Source: Streptomyces caelestis (GTDB taxonomy: Bacteria; Actinomycetota; Actinomycetes; Streptomycetales; Streptomycetaceae). From it: a stretch of DNA of 64,000 nt. The notes under the pieces were generated by a model. That model saw nothing but the letters and a program-made list of their open reading frames with translations, was not told where the DNA came from and ran no database searches. The stretch is from the NCBI RefSeq assembly GCF_001279005.1, contig NZ_LGCN01000120.1, forward strand, positions 153,888 through 217,887, read 5' to 3'. Shown piece by piece: positions 16,750-27,365 of the stretch. Position 1 is the first letter of the stretch; each line of letters begins with the position of its first letter. A program made the translations under genes and the position numbers.

Positions 16750-17640
16750 ATGGACGTGGTCGGGGTCGAGGGGGAGGCGGCCGGGAGCGCCGGCGGTGCG
16801 CGGGCGGTTCCGGCGGGGGAGTGGGAGCGGGAGCCGAATCCGTCGGACAGCTTGCGGACGTTCGGGGCGTTCGTCCAAGCGCTGCGGGAGCACGCCGGGC
16901 TCAGCCGGGCCGAGTTGGCCGCCTTCGTCCAGTACTCCAAGCACACCGTTGAATCGGTGGAGTTGGGGCGGCGGATGCCGGACGAGGCGTTCGTGGAGCG
17001 CGCGGAGGAGGCGCTGGGCAACACGGGGGCGCTGCGGAAGTCCGCGCGGCATCTCACGCGGGGGGAGGCGGGACTGGCGGCGTGGTTCCGGCGGTGGGCT
17101 CGGCTGGAGCGGGAAGCGGTGAGCCTGTGCACGTACGAGTGCCGGTTGGTGCCGGGGTTGTTGCAGTCGGAGGCGTATGCGCGGGCACTCTTCGAGAACC
17201 GGATTCCGCTGCTGACGGATGAGCAGTTGGAGGCCCAGGTTGAGGCGAGGATGGAACGGCAGCGGATGTTGCATGAGCGTCCGACAGTTCCGTTCCACTT
17301 CATCGTTGAGGAAGCGGTACTACGACGGAGACTGGGCGGTGCCGAGGTGTGGCGCGAGCAGCTGAACCAGGTTCTGGAGCACACGTCGCCTCGCCATGTG
17401 ACTTTGCAGATCATGCCGTTGGAAGCCGAGTATCACTCGTGCATGGATGGCCCTCTGCGCCTGCTGGAGACCCCGGAAGGGCGTCGACTCGCATACTCGG
17501 AGGGTCAGGAGAGCGGGAGGCTGATCGGTGACTCGAAAGAGGTGAGAGTTCTCCAACAGCGCTATGACACACTGCGGTCGCAGGCCCTGCACCCCAAAGA
17601 TTCCCGGGCCTTGCTGGAGCGACTGCGAGGAGAGGCATGA
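16750..17640 (+). CDS. XRE-family regulator with DUF5753 domain (WhiJ/Scr1-like)
   Basis: The 296-residue regulator starts at ATG after a strong GAGGAAAGGGG site. An XRE helix-turn-helix (LRTFGAFVQALREHAGLSRA, then YSKHTVESVELGRRMP) is followed by the DUF5753 ligand or partner-binding domain (AWFRRWARLEREAVSLCTYE, PGLLQSEAYARALF, LQIMPLEAEYHSCMDGPLRL). This is the WhiJ/Scr1 family architecture, linked to development and antibiotic control in Streptomyces. It overlaps the downstream DUF397 gene by ATGA, forming the standard regulator-partner pair. It probably represses through the CCGTACG-N9-CGTACGG sites. Confidence 0.94.
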   Translation: MDVVGVEGEAAGSAGGARAVPAGEWEREPNPSDSLRTFGAFVQALREHAGLSRAELAAFVQYSKHTVESVELGRRMPDEAFVERAEEALGNTGALRKSARHLTRGEAGLAAWFRRWARLEREAVSLCTYECRLVPGLLQSEAYARALFENRIPLLTDEQLEAQVEARMERQRMLHERPTVPFHFIVEEAVLRRRLGGAEVWREQLNQVLEHTSPRHVTLQIMPLEAEYHSCMDGPLRLLETPEGRRLAYSEGQESGRLIGDSKEVRVLQQRYDTLRSQALHPKDSRALLERLRGEA

Positions 17641-17822
17641 ACACGACGGAACTCGCCTGGTTCAAGTCAAGCTATAGCGGTAGCTCGGGCGACGACTGCG
17701 TGGAGATCGCGATCACCGAACAGGCCGTCCACGTGAGGGACTCCAAGGACGTGACCCGCCCCGCCTTCGCCGTCGGCCGTGAAGGCTGGGGACAATTCGT
17801 GCGGTTCGCGTCGGAGCGCTGA
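17637..17822 (+). CDS. DUF397 domain protein, partner of the XRE regulator
   Basis: This 61-residue protein reads LAWFKSSYSGSSGDDCVEIA, then HVRDSKDVTRPAFAVGREGW, a textbook DUF397. Its ATG overlaps the XRE stop by four bases. Family members act with the XRE protein in a toxin-antitoxin-like or anti-repressor pair. A strong hairpin 11 bp downstream closes the operon. Confidence 0.94.
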   Translation: MNTTELAWFKSSYSGSSGDDCVEIAITEQAVHVRDSKDVTRPAFAVGREGWGQFVRFASER

Positions 17823-17832
17823 GCGACTTGAG

Positions 17833-17867
17833 GGCGTGCCGTCCGTTGGAGTAGCGGACGGCACGCC
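17833..17867. terminator. Hairpin between convergent genes
   Basis: Arms 17833-17845 and 17855-17867 form a 13-bp GC-rich stem with a nine-base loop. It lies between the DUF397 stop and the stop of the convergent minus-strand gene, so it may end both transcripts. Confidence 0.8.
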
Positions 17868-17868
17868 T

Positions 17869-18396
17869 TCAGCGCGTTCGGGGGCGCTTGGTCTCGTCCG
17901 TGGAGCCGTAGCCGAGGGCCGCGCGGTTGAGGAAACGGTCACCGAGGTCGCGCACGGGCGCGGGCTTCGGCTGCTGCGCGGCGCTCTTCGCCGTGGACTT
18001 CTTCGGGGCGGGCTTCTTGCCGCTCGCACGCTTGGCCGGGGTCGCCTTCGCCTGCTTGGCGTTCTTCGCGGCCGGCGTGTTGCGCGCGGCGTACCTCTTG
18101 CGGACCGCTGAGAGTTTTTCGCGTTCCCGGACGGCCACGTTCGCGGGAAGGGCGTCGGTGAGAGCGCGGGCCCGGCTGAGCGCGTAACGCGCTGTGCCCC
18201 AGTTCTTCTTGTCGACGGCCAGATTCGCCAGCCTGACGGCCTGCTGCAAGGCCTTGATCTTCGCGGGCTGCCGCCGGGGTATCTCGGATTCGGCCCCGCT
18301 GCTCCGTCGCTGCCCGGCGGCCCGGGTGCCCCAGTCCGTGCCCGAGGTCAGGACGACGACCGAACGGGGATTGCTGCTCTGGCTTCGACGTACCAC
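17869..18396 (-). CDS. Hypothetical protein with Lys/Ala/Pro-rich histone-H1-like tail
   Basis: The 175-residue product starts at GTG after AAGGA. The N-terminal half has a helical pattern similar to a helical repeat (IKALQQAVRLANLAVDKKNW, then ARYALSRARALTDALP). The stretch from about residue 110 to 155 is basic low-complexity (AKNAKQAKATPAKRASGKKP), like the tails of bacterial histone-H1-like proteins such as HupS, and could bind nucleic acid. The last residues return to LGDRFLNRAALGYG. The family is not recognised. Confidence 0.72.
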   Translation of the reverse strand: MVRRSQSSNPRSVVVLTSGTDWGTRAAGQRRSSGAESEIPRRQPAKIKALQQAVRLANLAVDKKNWGTARYALSRARALTDALPANVAVREREKLSAVRKRYAARNTPAAKNAKQAKATPAKRASGKKPAPKKSTAKSAAQQPKPAPVRDLGDRFLNRAALGYGSTDETKRPRTR

Positions 18397-18677
18397 GTGC
18401 GTTGGTTCCTTGGTCGAGCGATGGGGCGTTCCCGGGGCCGTCGGCGATCGAGCCCGGGCCGAAGTCGAGGATCTCGACGGTGCCGCCGGTCGGCATCGCC
18501 TTGGCCGTCTCCGGCCCTGCGTGTCCCTTCCTCTTCCGTCTGGCTCATGCGGGAGGAGTACTTCGTGCAGGGAACGTACACCTACCCATCCCGGTGAGCG
18601 CTTCCCCATACGTTTATGTTGTCAACGTGTTACCGCTCGCATGGGGGTGACGTATCCGGCGAGGGCCACGTACGGCT

Positions 18678-20591
18678 TCATCGCCGTCCCAAGTGGACCG
18701 TGGCGTACGCGTAGACCTCGCCCTCCCGCGGTGCGCGGTTCCAGGACCGGGTGGTCAGGTGCGGCAGGATGCCCTCGGCCAGGGCGTGCCGGGGCAGGGA
18801 CAGACCGAACTCGTCCTGCACGGCGGCCAGCAGGCGCCGCTCGCGGTCCGCGTCGTCGACGCTGTGCAGGACTTCTTCCGGGTCGAGGGCCGCGGGCACC
18901 GGGCCCGAGCGTTCGACGTCCGTGCCGCGCAGTGTGTACGCGTACAGTTCCTCGCCCCGCTCGGCGACCGAGAGGTGGAACACCGCCGGGGCGTCGTCGC
19001 GACCGCGGCGTACCCACAGCACCACCGCGCGTCCGTCGCGCGAGGCGGCGGCGGCCGGGGAGACGAAGAAGTTCCCGGGCTCCGACGGCCGCGGGGCCGT
19101 GTCGAAGCCGAACGCCCACCCGGAGCCCGTCCGGCCCACCGCCACCACGGCCCGGTCCTCCCACGGCGCCGAGTCGTCCCGCCGCCTGACGTCGTGGGGG
19201 AACCACCCGGCGGGACGGCGGGGCGGAGCGGTCAGACCCGCACCCCCGTCCTCCCCGACCAGGCCGGGCAGTGCCTCCGGCTCCGCGCCCTCCACCCACA
19301 GGCACCGGTAGGAGCCGTGCGGGGCGTTCCACCGCAGGGGCTCCGCCAGCCAGCACAGTCCCGGCGGATCCAGGTCCGGCACCGGATCGGCCGCCGGGCC
19401 CGGCCGGTCCGCCCGGGGTGTGGCCAGCAGTTCCAGGCCGCGCTCCCGCGTCACCACCGGACCCAGCACGGGGTCCCCCAGCAGGCCGAGGGGCGCCAGC
19501 AGGTCCGGCCCCGGCGGCGACCACGACGGCAGCGCGGCACGGATCAACCGCCACGCCGTGTCCGTGTCCCCCCACCTCGCAGACTCCCACGCCTCGGCCA
19601 CCGCCTTCCCGAAGGCGCCGTCCGGCGCGTAGCGGTAGGAGCCGTCGCGGACTTGGGCGAGGATCGTGTCCGCGGCCGCCGTGACGCCGTCGTCGGTCGC
19701 GGCGCCCGGCAGGAACCGGCGGGGAGAGGCACCGGGGCGTTCGTCCCGCAGGTGCGCGGCGGCCGTCACGGGCACCAGCTCACCCGTGTACCGCGGATCG
19801 GCGACGAGTCCACCGAATCCGTAGTGCCCGCCGCCGTGTGACAGCGCCGCCAACTGCTGGAGCATGCCCCGGGCGCGGGGCCGCCCGTAGCGCTCCGCCT
19901 CGGCGAGCAGTTCCCGGGCGGTCTCCCACCTCCCGCTCAGGGCCTCCTCCCGCGCCCGCTCCACGTCGGCGTCCAGAGCGCGGGTGGTGTCGTTCACGAA
20001 GCCGGGAAGACCGGCCCGGGCGGAGTGGAAGTCCTGATACATCTCCTGCATATAGGCGCGGAACGACGGATACCGGTCCGGGAACTCGCCGCTCCACCCC
20101 TTGTAGACGTACAGGGCCCACTCGCCGTCCTCGTCGGTGTCGCCCGGGTCCAGCAGGGCGTAGGACATGTCCGAGTCGGTCTCCAACTGCAGTGCCCGCC
20201 GCCACATCCCGGCCAGCAGCACCTCCTGCTCGGTCGATCGCTCGGTCAGCCCCTGCCGGTAGAGCGGGGTCATGTCGAACGGATCCCCGAACCAGTCGAT
20301 CTCGTGGGCCGCGCCCAGCCGGTAGACGGACCCCTCGTCGAGCCGCCAGCCGTTGCTGGCCCCGAGGAACTGCCGGTAGGACGGGGGGAGCCGGGCGCCC
20401 AGGCGTTCCTCGGCGGCGGCTATTTCCGACTCGGTCGCGGGCGGGGCGGAGAGCGCCAGGTCGGCGAGGGTCGTGCCGCCCTCCGCCAGGTCCACCGCGT
20501 CGTCCTCGCCCGGGACCCATTCCTCCTGCCAACGCCCGAGGAACCGCTGCCAGTCGACGTGGTCCCCGGTCTTCTCGCTCTTCTCGGTCAC
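18678..20591 (-). CDS. SMI1/KNR4-family protein with long C-terminal extension
   Basis: The 637-residue protein starts at GTG 20591 (VTEKSEKTGDH). The SMI1/KNR4 (SUKH) domain spans about residues 50-180: ATESEIAAAEERLGARLPPS, YRQFLGASNGWRL, then GEWALYVYKGWSG. A helical middle (DVERAREEALSGRWETAREL) and a large C-terminal region without a recognised domain follow. SUKH proteins often act as immunity proteins against secreted toxins, but this one has no toxin neighbour and is longer than usual. Long frames upstream of 20591 are not supported by codon bias. Confidence 0.85.
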   Translation of the reverse strand: MTEKSEKTGDHVDWQRFLGRWQEEWVPGEDDAVDLAEGGTTLADLALSAPPATESEIAAAEERLGARLPPSYRQFLGASNGWRLDEGSVYRLGAAHEIDWFGDPFDMTPLYRQGLTERSTEQEVLLAGMWRRALQLETDSDMSYALLDPGDTDEDGEWALYVYKGWSGEFPDRYPSFRAYMQEMYQDFHSARAGLPGFVNDTTRALDADVERAREEALSGRWETARELLAEAERYGRPRARGMLQQLAALSHGGGHYGFGGLVADPRYTGELVPVTAAAHLRDERPGASPRRFLPGAATDDGVTAAADTILAQVRDGSYRYAPDGAFGKAVAEAWESARWGDTDTAWRLIRAALPSWSPPGPDLLAPLGLLGDPVLGPVVTRERGLELLATPRADRPGPAADPVPDLDPPGLCWLAEPLRWNAPHGSYRCLWVEGAEPEALPGLVGEDGGAGLTAPPRRPAGWFPHDVRRRDDSAPWEDRAVVAVGRTGSGWAFGFDTAPRPSEPGNFFVSPAAAASRDGRAVVLWVRRGRDDAPAVFHLSVAERGEELYAYTLRGTDVERSGPVPAALDPEEVLHSVDDADRERRLLAAVQDEFGLSLPRHALAEGILPHLTTRSWNRAPREGEVYAYATVHLGRR

Positions 20592-20730
20592 GGGCCGAGT
20601 GTGGCAGCCGCCACCGACAACGACGCGGGCACTCGGCTCCCGGTGGCCGTGGCGCGATCCTCCTCCGTCCCCCTCCGGCCGCGGTGAGCCGTTTGTCGCG
20701 TCCAGGTAGAGGAGCCTGAACGCGGCCCTG

Positions 20731-20779
20731 CGGGCCACCGTGCGCCGCCGAGCGCGGCTCGGCGGCGCACGGTGGCCCG
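20731..20779 (-). terminator. Strong 23-bp hairpin
   Basis: Arms 20731-20753 and 20757-20779 are perfectly complementary around a three-base loop. It separates the frameshifted small gene upstream from the SMI1 gene on the minus strand and would stop read-through into it. Confidence 0.85.
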
Positions 20780-20830
20780 GGCGATCAGGCCCAGGGCCTG
20801 CCCCGCTCACCCGCCGGACGGCCGCACGTG

Positions 20831-21085
20831 TCATCGGCCGGCCGCGCCGCCGCGTTCCCCTTCGGTGACCATCGAGCCCTTCCACCTCTTCCAGCTCTTC
20901 CAGTTCGTCGAACGGACTGTCCCAGCCGGTCGTCTCCCGTACGGATCTGCCGTAGGAGACCGCTGCGAGACGCGACGCCGCAAAGGCGTCGGCACCTGCT
21001 TCCCCCGCCGAATCCGGATCGCACATCGATCGGGCGTGCTGCGGCAGAGTGCGATCAGTTGCTCCAGGGCGATGTGCACGTCCAT
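20831..21085 (-). pseudogene. Small hypothetical gene, probably frameshifted
   Basis: ATG 21085 has GGAGGGGAG seven bases upstream and follows directly on the gene at 21090-21389, so it looks like a true start. The frame begins MDVHIALEQLIALCRSTPD. After about 21030 the coding bias moves to another frame, which reads AGADAFAASRLAAVSYG and DELEELEEVEGLDGH, an acidic tail that looks more protein-like than the in-frame Arg/Trp/Lys sequence. A one-base indel around 21025-21035 would explain this. The function is unknown. Confidence 0.4.
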
Positions 21086-21089
21086 GGGC

Positions 21090-21389
21090 TCACTCCCCTC
21101 CGCCGTGGGAGCGCGGGGCCCACGGTGCGTCACTTCCGAAGCGCTTACGGAAGACCGTGCCGGGCGACGCGAACGCCGCTTCCGCCGCGTCGTCGTCGAC
21201 GGTGCGGCGGGCGGGCCGCCTGGGAACCTTCCGGTAACCGCACCCACGCATGAGTTCGATGGCCGACTTCCAGCTGTCCGCGGCCACCACCACCTCGTCG
21301 ACGGCGTCACAGTCGTTGCTCGCATCGACCAGGACCGCGTAGGCGACCACGAGGTTCATGACCGTGACCTTGACGCTCGTTCCGTTCAT
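21090..21389 (-). CDS. Small hypothetical protein
   Basis: The 99-residue product starts at the ATG encoding MNGTSVKVTV, five bases after GGAG. An alternative ATG encodes MNLVVAYAVLVDASND. The sequence has alternating hydrophobic strands and an acidic helix (CDAVDEVVVAADSWKSAIEL), then a basic tail. I recognise no domain. It probably forms a two-gene transcript with the frameshifted gene that starts at 21085. Confidence 0.6.
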   Translation of the reverse strand: MNGTSVKVTVMNLVVAYAVLVDASNDCDAVDEVVVAADSWKSAIELMRGCGYRKVPRRPARRTVDDDAAEAAFASPGTVFRKRFGSDAPWAPRSHGGGE

Positions 21390-21412
21390 ATCCACTCCAG
21401 CCGGGGACGGCG

Positions 21413-21429
21413 GGGCCGCAGCGCGGCCC
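21413..21429 (-). terminator. Short hairpin after the DHFR-like gene
   Basis: GGGCCGC (21413-21419) and GCGGCCC (21423-21429) form a seven-base-pair stem with a three-base loop directly after the reductase stop on the minus strand. Confidence 0.5.
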
Positions 21430-22038
21430 TCACCCCCCGAGCGTGGCGGCGGCCTCCTCGTAACCGCCCGTCGGCGGCGCGGTGTCGGGACCGTACACGA
21501 GGTTCAGCACGCCCGTCGTGAACGTCTCCGACCTCAGCAGCTTCAGCGGGATCGACGGCTCGCCCTCGTCGAACAGGCGCATGCCCTTGCGCACGGCGAC
21601 GGGGTGGACGAGGAGGTGCAGTTCGTCGAGGAGACCCGCGGCCAGCAGTTGGCGGACGACGGAGACCGAGCCGCTCAGCGAGACGTCACCGCCCGGCTCG
21701 CTCTTCAGCGCGGCGGCGACCTCGGCGACATCCCCCCGCGCCTGCTCGGAGTTCCGCCACCCCAGATCGGGCCGGCCGCGCGAGAACACGATCTTGCGCA
21801 GGTCGCCGAGCCGCTTGGCGAAGCCCGCGTCCTCGCCGCCCGCCGCCTCCCGATCCGGCCAGGCGCCGGCGAAGCTGTCGTACGTCCTGCAGCCGAAGAG
21901 CAGGACCTCCGCGGTGTCCAGGCTCGCGCCGACGGCGGCTCCCATTTCGTCGTTGAAGTACGGGAAGTGCCACTGGTCGGGCGCCTCGACGACGCCGTCG
22001 AGCGAGATGAACAGACTGGCGGTGATCTTCCGCGGCAT
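21430..22038 (-). CDS. Dihydrofolate reductase-family protein (RibD C-terminal-like)
   Basis: The 202-residue protein starts MPRKITASLFISLDGVVEAP, the classic opening of the RibD_C/YyaP group. LLFGCRTYDSFAGAWPDRE, the SLSGSVSVVRQLLAAGL nucleotide loop and DELHLLVHPVAVRKGMRLFD follow in order. These enzymes bind NADPH and reduce small substrates. Most Streptomyces paralogues have no assigned substrate. The length is normal. It is monocistronic, with a hairpin directly downstream. Confidence 0.93.
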   Translation of the reverse strand: MPRKITASLFISLDGVVEAPDQWHFPYFNDEMGAAVGASLDTAEVLLFGCRTYDSFAGAWPDREAAGGEDAGFAKRLGDLRKIVFSRGRPDLGWRNSEQARGDVAEVAAALKSEPGGDVSLSGSVSVVRQLLAAGLLDELHLLVHPVAVRKGMRLFDEGEPSIPLKLLRSETFTTGVLNLVYGPDTAPPTGGYEEAAATLGG

Positions 22039-22246
22039 GGTGTCCTCCGGATCCGGGTGCGTACACCGGATACGACCGTGCCGCCCACCGGAACTCATCG
22101 GTGGACGGCACGCGGACGGTTCGGACGGTCCCCGGCTCCCCGCGGCGCACCGGAGCCGGTGCGCCGCCCGCCGTCCGGCGCGGATCCTGGACTCCGCCGG
22201 AGCGGCGCCACCGGCCGGCGGACCCCACGGGTGGCCGGAAGCGGGG

Positions 22247-23794
<1,548 letters not shown>

Positions 23795-26539
23795 ATGGCG
23801 GGAACAGGCGGTCCGCTGTCCCGTAGCGGTCTGCGCGGCCGGGAGAGCGAGCTCGAAGAGCTCGAGGCGCTGATCGCCTCCGTGGCCGGCACCGGGAGCG
23901 GCGGACTGGCCCTCATCCAGGGCGAACCGGGCATCGGCAAGACCACGCTGCTCGCCGAAGCGGTCTCCAAGGCCGTGGCAGCGGGATTCTCGGCGGGTGT
24001 CGGCAAGGCGGACGAGCTGCATCACATCGTGCCGCTCTCGTCGTTGGCGGCCTCCGTGCTGCACGGCGACCGGCCGCTGCTGTCCGGCGACGCCTTCGCC
24101 GATCTGGCCCGCAACCACGATCAGCGGATCTGGCTGGTGGAGCGCCTGGCGGAGGCGATCGAGACCAGAGCCGGAAGCGTGCCGGTACTGATCGGTCTGG
24201 ACGACGTGCAGTGGGCCGACCCGCTGAGCCGGTTCGCCCTGCAACAGCTTCCGGCACGCCTTCGGAGCTCCCCCGTGCTGTGGCTGCTGACCGGGCGACG
24301 GGAACCCGCGGGTCCGGCGGAGGAGATCGTCGCGGCCGCGACCGGTCACCTGCCCACGGTCACCTTCTCCCTGGGGCCCCTGTCCGGTGCGGCCATCGCC
24401 CAACTGGCCGGTGACACCCTCGGGGCAGCCGCCGGCGAACGCGTACGGGGCCTGCTCGAAGGAGCGGGCGGAAACCCGTTCCTGGCCGTCGAGATGCTCG
24501 CGGGGCTGCGGGCCGACGAGGCATCGGACGACCTCGTCCCGCCGGGACTCGTGGTGGGCGTGCGCGGCAGACTCAGGTCCCTGCGGCCCGGCACACTGCG
24601 ATTCCTGCAGATGGGAGCGGTACTGGGACGCCGGTTCGAGTTCCACGCCGCCGCCGCGCTCTGCGGACAGCCGGCCGCCACGCTGATCCCGGTGCTCGAA
24701 GAAGCCGTGCGCGCCGGACTCCTGGACGACGACGGCGACCACCTGGTCTTCCGGCACGACCTGCTGCGCCAGGCGGTCTACGCCGACATCCCGCCGTCGG
24801 CCCGGAAGGCGCTGCACCGGGAGGCCGCCCGCGGCCTCGTCGCCGCGGGGCGCCAGCCGATCGACGCGGTGCCGCACATCCTCAGGGGCGCCCTGCCCGG
24901 GGACGAGGAGGCCGTGGCGCTGCTGCGGCAGGCGGCCGACGCCGTACTGGCGGTCACACCGGGTCTCGCGGCCGACCTGACGACGCGCGCACTGGAGCTC
25001 GTGCCGTCGGCACGTCCGCTGCGGTTCGCCGTGGGGGAGCAGGCGATCCTCTGCCTGACACGGGCGGGCAGGAACCGGGAGGCCCTGGCGACGGGCGACC
25101 GGCTCCTGGCCGACCGGCCGCCGTTGGAGGCGTTCGGCCGGCTGCAGGCCGCCCTCGGCGGAACGCTGTGGAACCTGGATCTCGCCAGCGAGCTGCGCCG
25201 CCGGGCCGAAGCCGCCCTGGCCATGGAGGGCACCGCGCCGGAGATCGAGGCGAGGCTGGCCGGCCTGCGTGCCCTGGCCATGTCCCGGGAGCACGATCTG
25301 GTCGCGGCGCGTGCGGCCGGCGAGACCGCGCTGCGCGCCGCGGGCGCCGTCGGCGACCGGGAGGCACACGTCCTGGCGCTGGCCGGGCTCGGCGAGATCG
25401 CGCAGAACGCGGGGGAGAACGCACTCGCGCTGGAACGATTCGCCGCGCTGAGCGCCCTCGACTCCGCCTTCCTCCCCGAAGAGATCGTCGCGCACCTGCA
25501 CATGGACGACTTCGAGTCCGGTGAACGACTGCTCCTGCGGGCGACGGACGCCGGGGCGACGCGCCAGGCCATGCTGCTGTGGGCCCAGGGCCAGCACGAC
25601 CTGGGACGCGGCAGGCTCGATGACGCCGACGCCGACTTCGAGACCATGGAGCGTCTGGAGGACGAGGTGCAGGTGTGCGTCCAGCAGGTGAACGGCCGCG
25701 TGATCCGCTCCCGGCTCGCCCTGCTGCGCGGCGACCCGGCGGCGGCGCGGGAGCATCTGGCCGCGGCGCGGGAACGGCTGGCGGTCAAACCGAACCGGGG
25801 CAACACCGCCGCGGTGCGCTTCCTGGAAGCGGTCCACGCGGAGGCCGACGGGGACATCGGCCGTGCCGTCGACAGGATCCGGCAAGTGCAGCGGCAGGGC
25901 CCCTTCATGCGCTGGCGGCTCCTGCGCGACTGGGTCGACTGCGCGATACGCACGGCTCTGCGCGGCGCGGACCACGAACTCGCCGGGGACCTGGCCGCAC
26001 AGGCCGTGGCCCACGCCGAACGCAACCCCGCCGTGCCGACCGCCACGGGCATCGCGGCGCAGGCCCTCGGGCTGGTGAAGAACGATCCGGAGCTGCTGGA
26101 GCACTCCGTCCGACTGCTCGGCGCGAGTCCTCGCCCCCTGGCCCGGGCCGCCGCGCACGCGGACCTCGGACAGGCGCTCCTGGCCGCGGGCCGCAGACGC
26201 CGGGCGGTGGACGCGCTGACCCGGGCCCGTGACGCGTTCGCCGAGTCGGGCGCCCACGCCATGGCGGCACAGGTGCGGGGTCCCTTCGAGGACGCGGGGG
26301 CGAGCGGCCGCGGCGCGGCGACCGGGCAACGCCCCGTGCGGGGCTGGGGCGCGCTCACGCCCTCGGAGGAGAAGATCGCGCGCCTCGTCGCCCAGGGGCA
26401 CACCAACCGGTCGGCCGCGGACCTGCTCGTGGTCTCCCCCCACACCGTCAACACCCACCTGACGTCCGTCTTCCGCAAGCTGTCGGTCAACTCCCGGGTG
26501 CAGCTCGCCAACCTGGTCATGGCCCTGCCCGACGACTGA
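23795..26539 (+). CDS. LuxR-family transcriptional regulator of the LAL (large ATP-binding) type
   Basis: This 914-residue regulator has an N-terminal AAA ATPase with Walker A GEPGIGKTT (43-51) and Walker B VLIGLDDVQWAD (131-142). A sensor-like region VLWLLTGRR and a long TPR-like helical middle follow. The C-terminal LuxR helix-turn-helix (about 850-910) reads LTPSEEKIARLVAQGHTNRS and SPHTVNTHLTSVFRKL. LAL regulators control secondary metabolism and sugar use. The next genes on the same strand are a hydrolase and a solute-binding lipoprotein, but gaps argue against one operon. Confidence 0.95.
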   Translation: MAGTGGPLSRSGLRGRESELEELEALIASVAGTGSGGLALIQGEPGIGKTTLLAEAVSKAVAAGFSAGVGKADELHHIVPLSSLAASVLHGDRPLLSGDAFADLARNHDQRIWLVERLAEAIETRAGSVPVLIGLDDVQWADPLSRFALQQLPARLRSSPVLWLLTGRREPAGPAEEIVAAATGHLPTVTFSLGPLSGAAIAQLAGDTLGAAAGERVRGLLEGAGGNPFLAVEMLAGLRADEASDDLVPPGLVVGVRGRLRSLRPGTLRFLQMGAVLGRRFEFHAAAALCGQPAATLIPVLEEAVRAGLLDDDGDHLVFRHDLLRQAVYADIPPSARKALHREAARGLVAAGRQPIDAVPHILRGALPGDEEAVALLRQAADAVLAVTPGLAADLTTRALELVPSARPLRFAVGEQAILCLTRAGRNREALATGDRLLADRPPLEAFGRLQAALGGTLWNLDLASELRRRAEAALAMEGTAPEIEARLAGLRALAMSREHDLVAARAAGETALRAAGAVGDREAHVLALAGLGEIAQNAGENALALERFAALSALDSAFLPEEIVAHLHMDDFESGERLLLRATDAGATRQAMLLWAQGQHDLGRGRLDDADADFETMERLEDEVQVCVQQVNGRVIRSRLALLRGDPAAAREHLAAARERLAVKPNRGNTAAVRFLEAVHAEADGDIGRAVDRIRQVQRQGPFMRWRLLRDWVDCAIRTALRGADHELAGDLAAQAVAHAERNPAVPTATGIAAQALGLVKNDPELLEHSVRLLGASPRPLARAAAHADLGQALLAAGRRRRAVDALTRARDAFAESGAHAMAAQVRGPFEDAGASGRGAATGQRPVRGWGALTPSEEKIARLVAQGHTNRSAADLLVVSPHTVNTHLTSVFRKLSVNSRVQLANLVMALPDD

Positions 26540-26633
26540 GGGGACGGGTTGGTACGTTCACGCGATGCCCTGGCGCACCCGGACCCGCTTGTCTGGGACC
26601 TCACCTCACCTCACCCGGTCGGAGGTCACCGGC

Positions 26634-27365
26634 ATGCACGGATCCAGTCCCGTACCGCCGGCCATCGTGCTGGTGCACGGTGCGTTCACCGACGCCTCGT
26701 CGTGGGCGGGGGTCACCGGCCTCCTCCGGACCGCCGGGATGACCGTGCGCGCCCCGGCGAACCCGCTGCGGGGGCTGGCGCAGGACGCCGCGCACCTCGG
26801 GAGCACGGTGCGCGCCCTCGACGTACCCGTCGTGCTGGTCGGTCACGACTACGGCGGTTCGGTCATCACCCAGGCCGCCGCCGACGCCGACAACGTCGTG
26901 GCCCTGTGCTACGTCGCGGCGTTCGGTCCCGACGCGGGGGAGTCCGTCCTGGACATCATGAACCGCTTCGCCCCCACTCCGGTGGCCGACGCGACCTTCA
27001 CCGCCGCCGCCCCCACGCGGATCCACGATGACCCGGCCGACGAGCTGTACCTCCGCAGGGAACGGTTCCCGCAGGTGTACGCCGCCGATCTGCCACGCGG
27101 TCTCGCGGAGGTGCTCTCGGCGGCGCAACGCCCGATCGCCTGCGCCGCCCTGACCGACAGGTCGGGCGCGCCGGCGTGGGCGTCGAAACCGTCCTGGTAC
27201 GCCGTCGCGACCGCCGACCGGATACTCCACCCCGCTGCTCAGCGCTTCATGGCGCAACGCATGGCGGCCACCGAGCACGTGCTGGACGGTTCCCACGCCG
27301 TCGTGCTGTCGCGGCCCGACGGCGTGGCGGCGATGATCCGCGAAGCGGCCGGGCAGGGACGGTGA
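26634..27365 (+). CDS. Alpha/beta-hydrolase with Asp in the nucleophile elbow
   Basis: The 243-residue protein starts at ATG after GGAGG, eight bases away. The fold is clear: IVLVHGAFTDASSW at 11-24, the elbow LVGHDYGGS at 68-76, and a late GSHAVVLSRPD with the likely catalytic His. Close relatives usually have GHSYGG. Here the nucleophile position is Asp72, as in haloalkane dehalogenases and epoxide hydrolases. Either it uses an Asp-based mechanism or it has lost esterase activity. An ATG at 26565 would add 23 Arg/Thr-rich residues and lacks a good ribosome site. Confidence 0.9.
   Translation: MHGSSPVPPAIVLVHGAFTDASSWAGVTGLLRTAGMTVRAPANPLRGLAQDAAHLGSTVRALDVPVVLVGHDYGGSVITQAAADADNVVALCYVAAFGPDAGESVLDIMNRFAPTPVADATFTAAAPTRIHDDPADELYLRRERFPQVYAADLPRGLAEVLSAAQRPIACAALTDRSGAPAWASKPSWYAVATADRILHPAAQRFMAQRMAATEHVLDGSHAVVLSRPDGVAAMIREAAGQGR

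Noticed and set aside
18397..18600. Possible small gene upstream of the Lys-rich protein (MPTGGTVEILDFGPGSIADG)
   Set aside because: The frame has good codon bias for about 40 codons but lacks a ribosome site and a stop of its own, and it runs into the real gene in another frame. A frameshifted peptide gene cannot be excluded.
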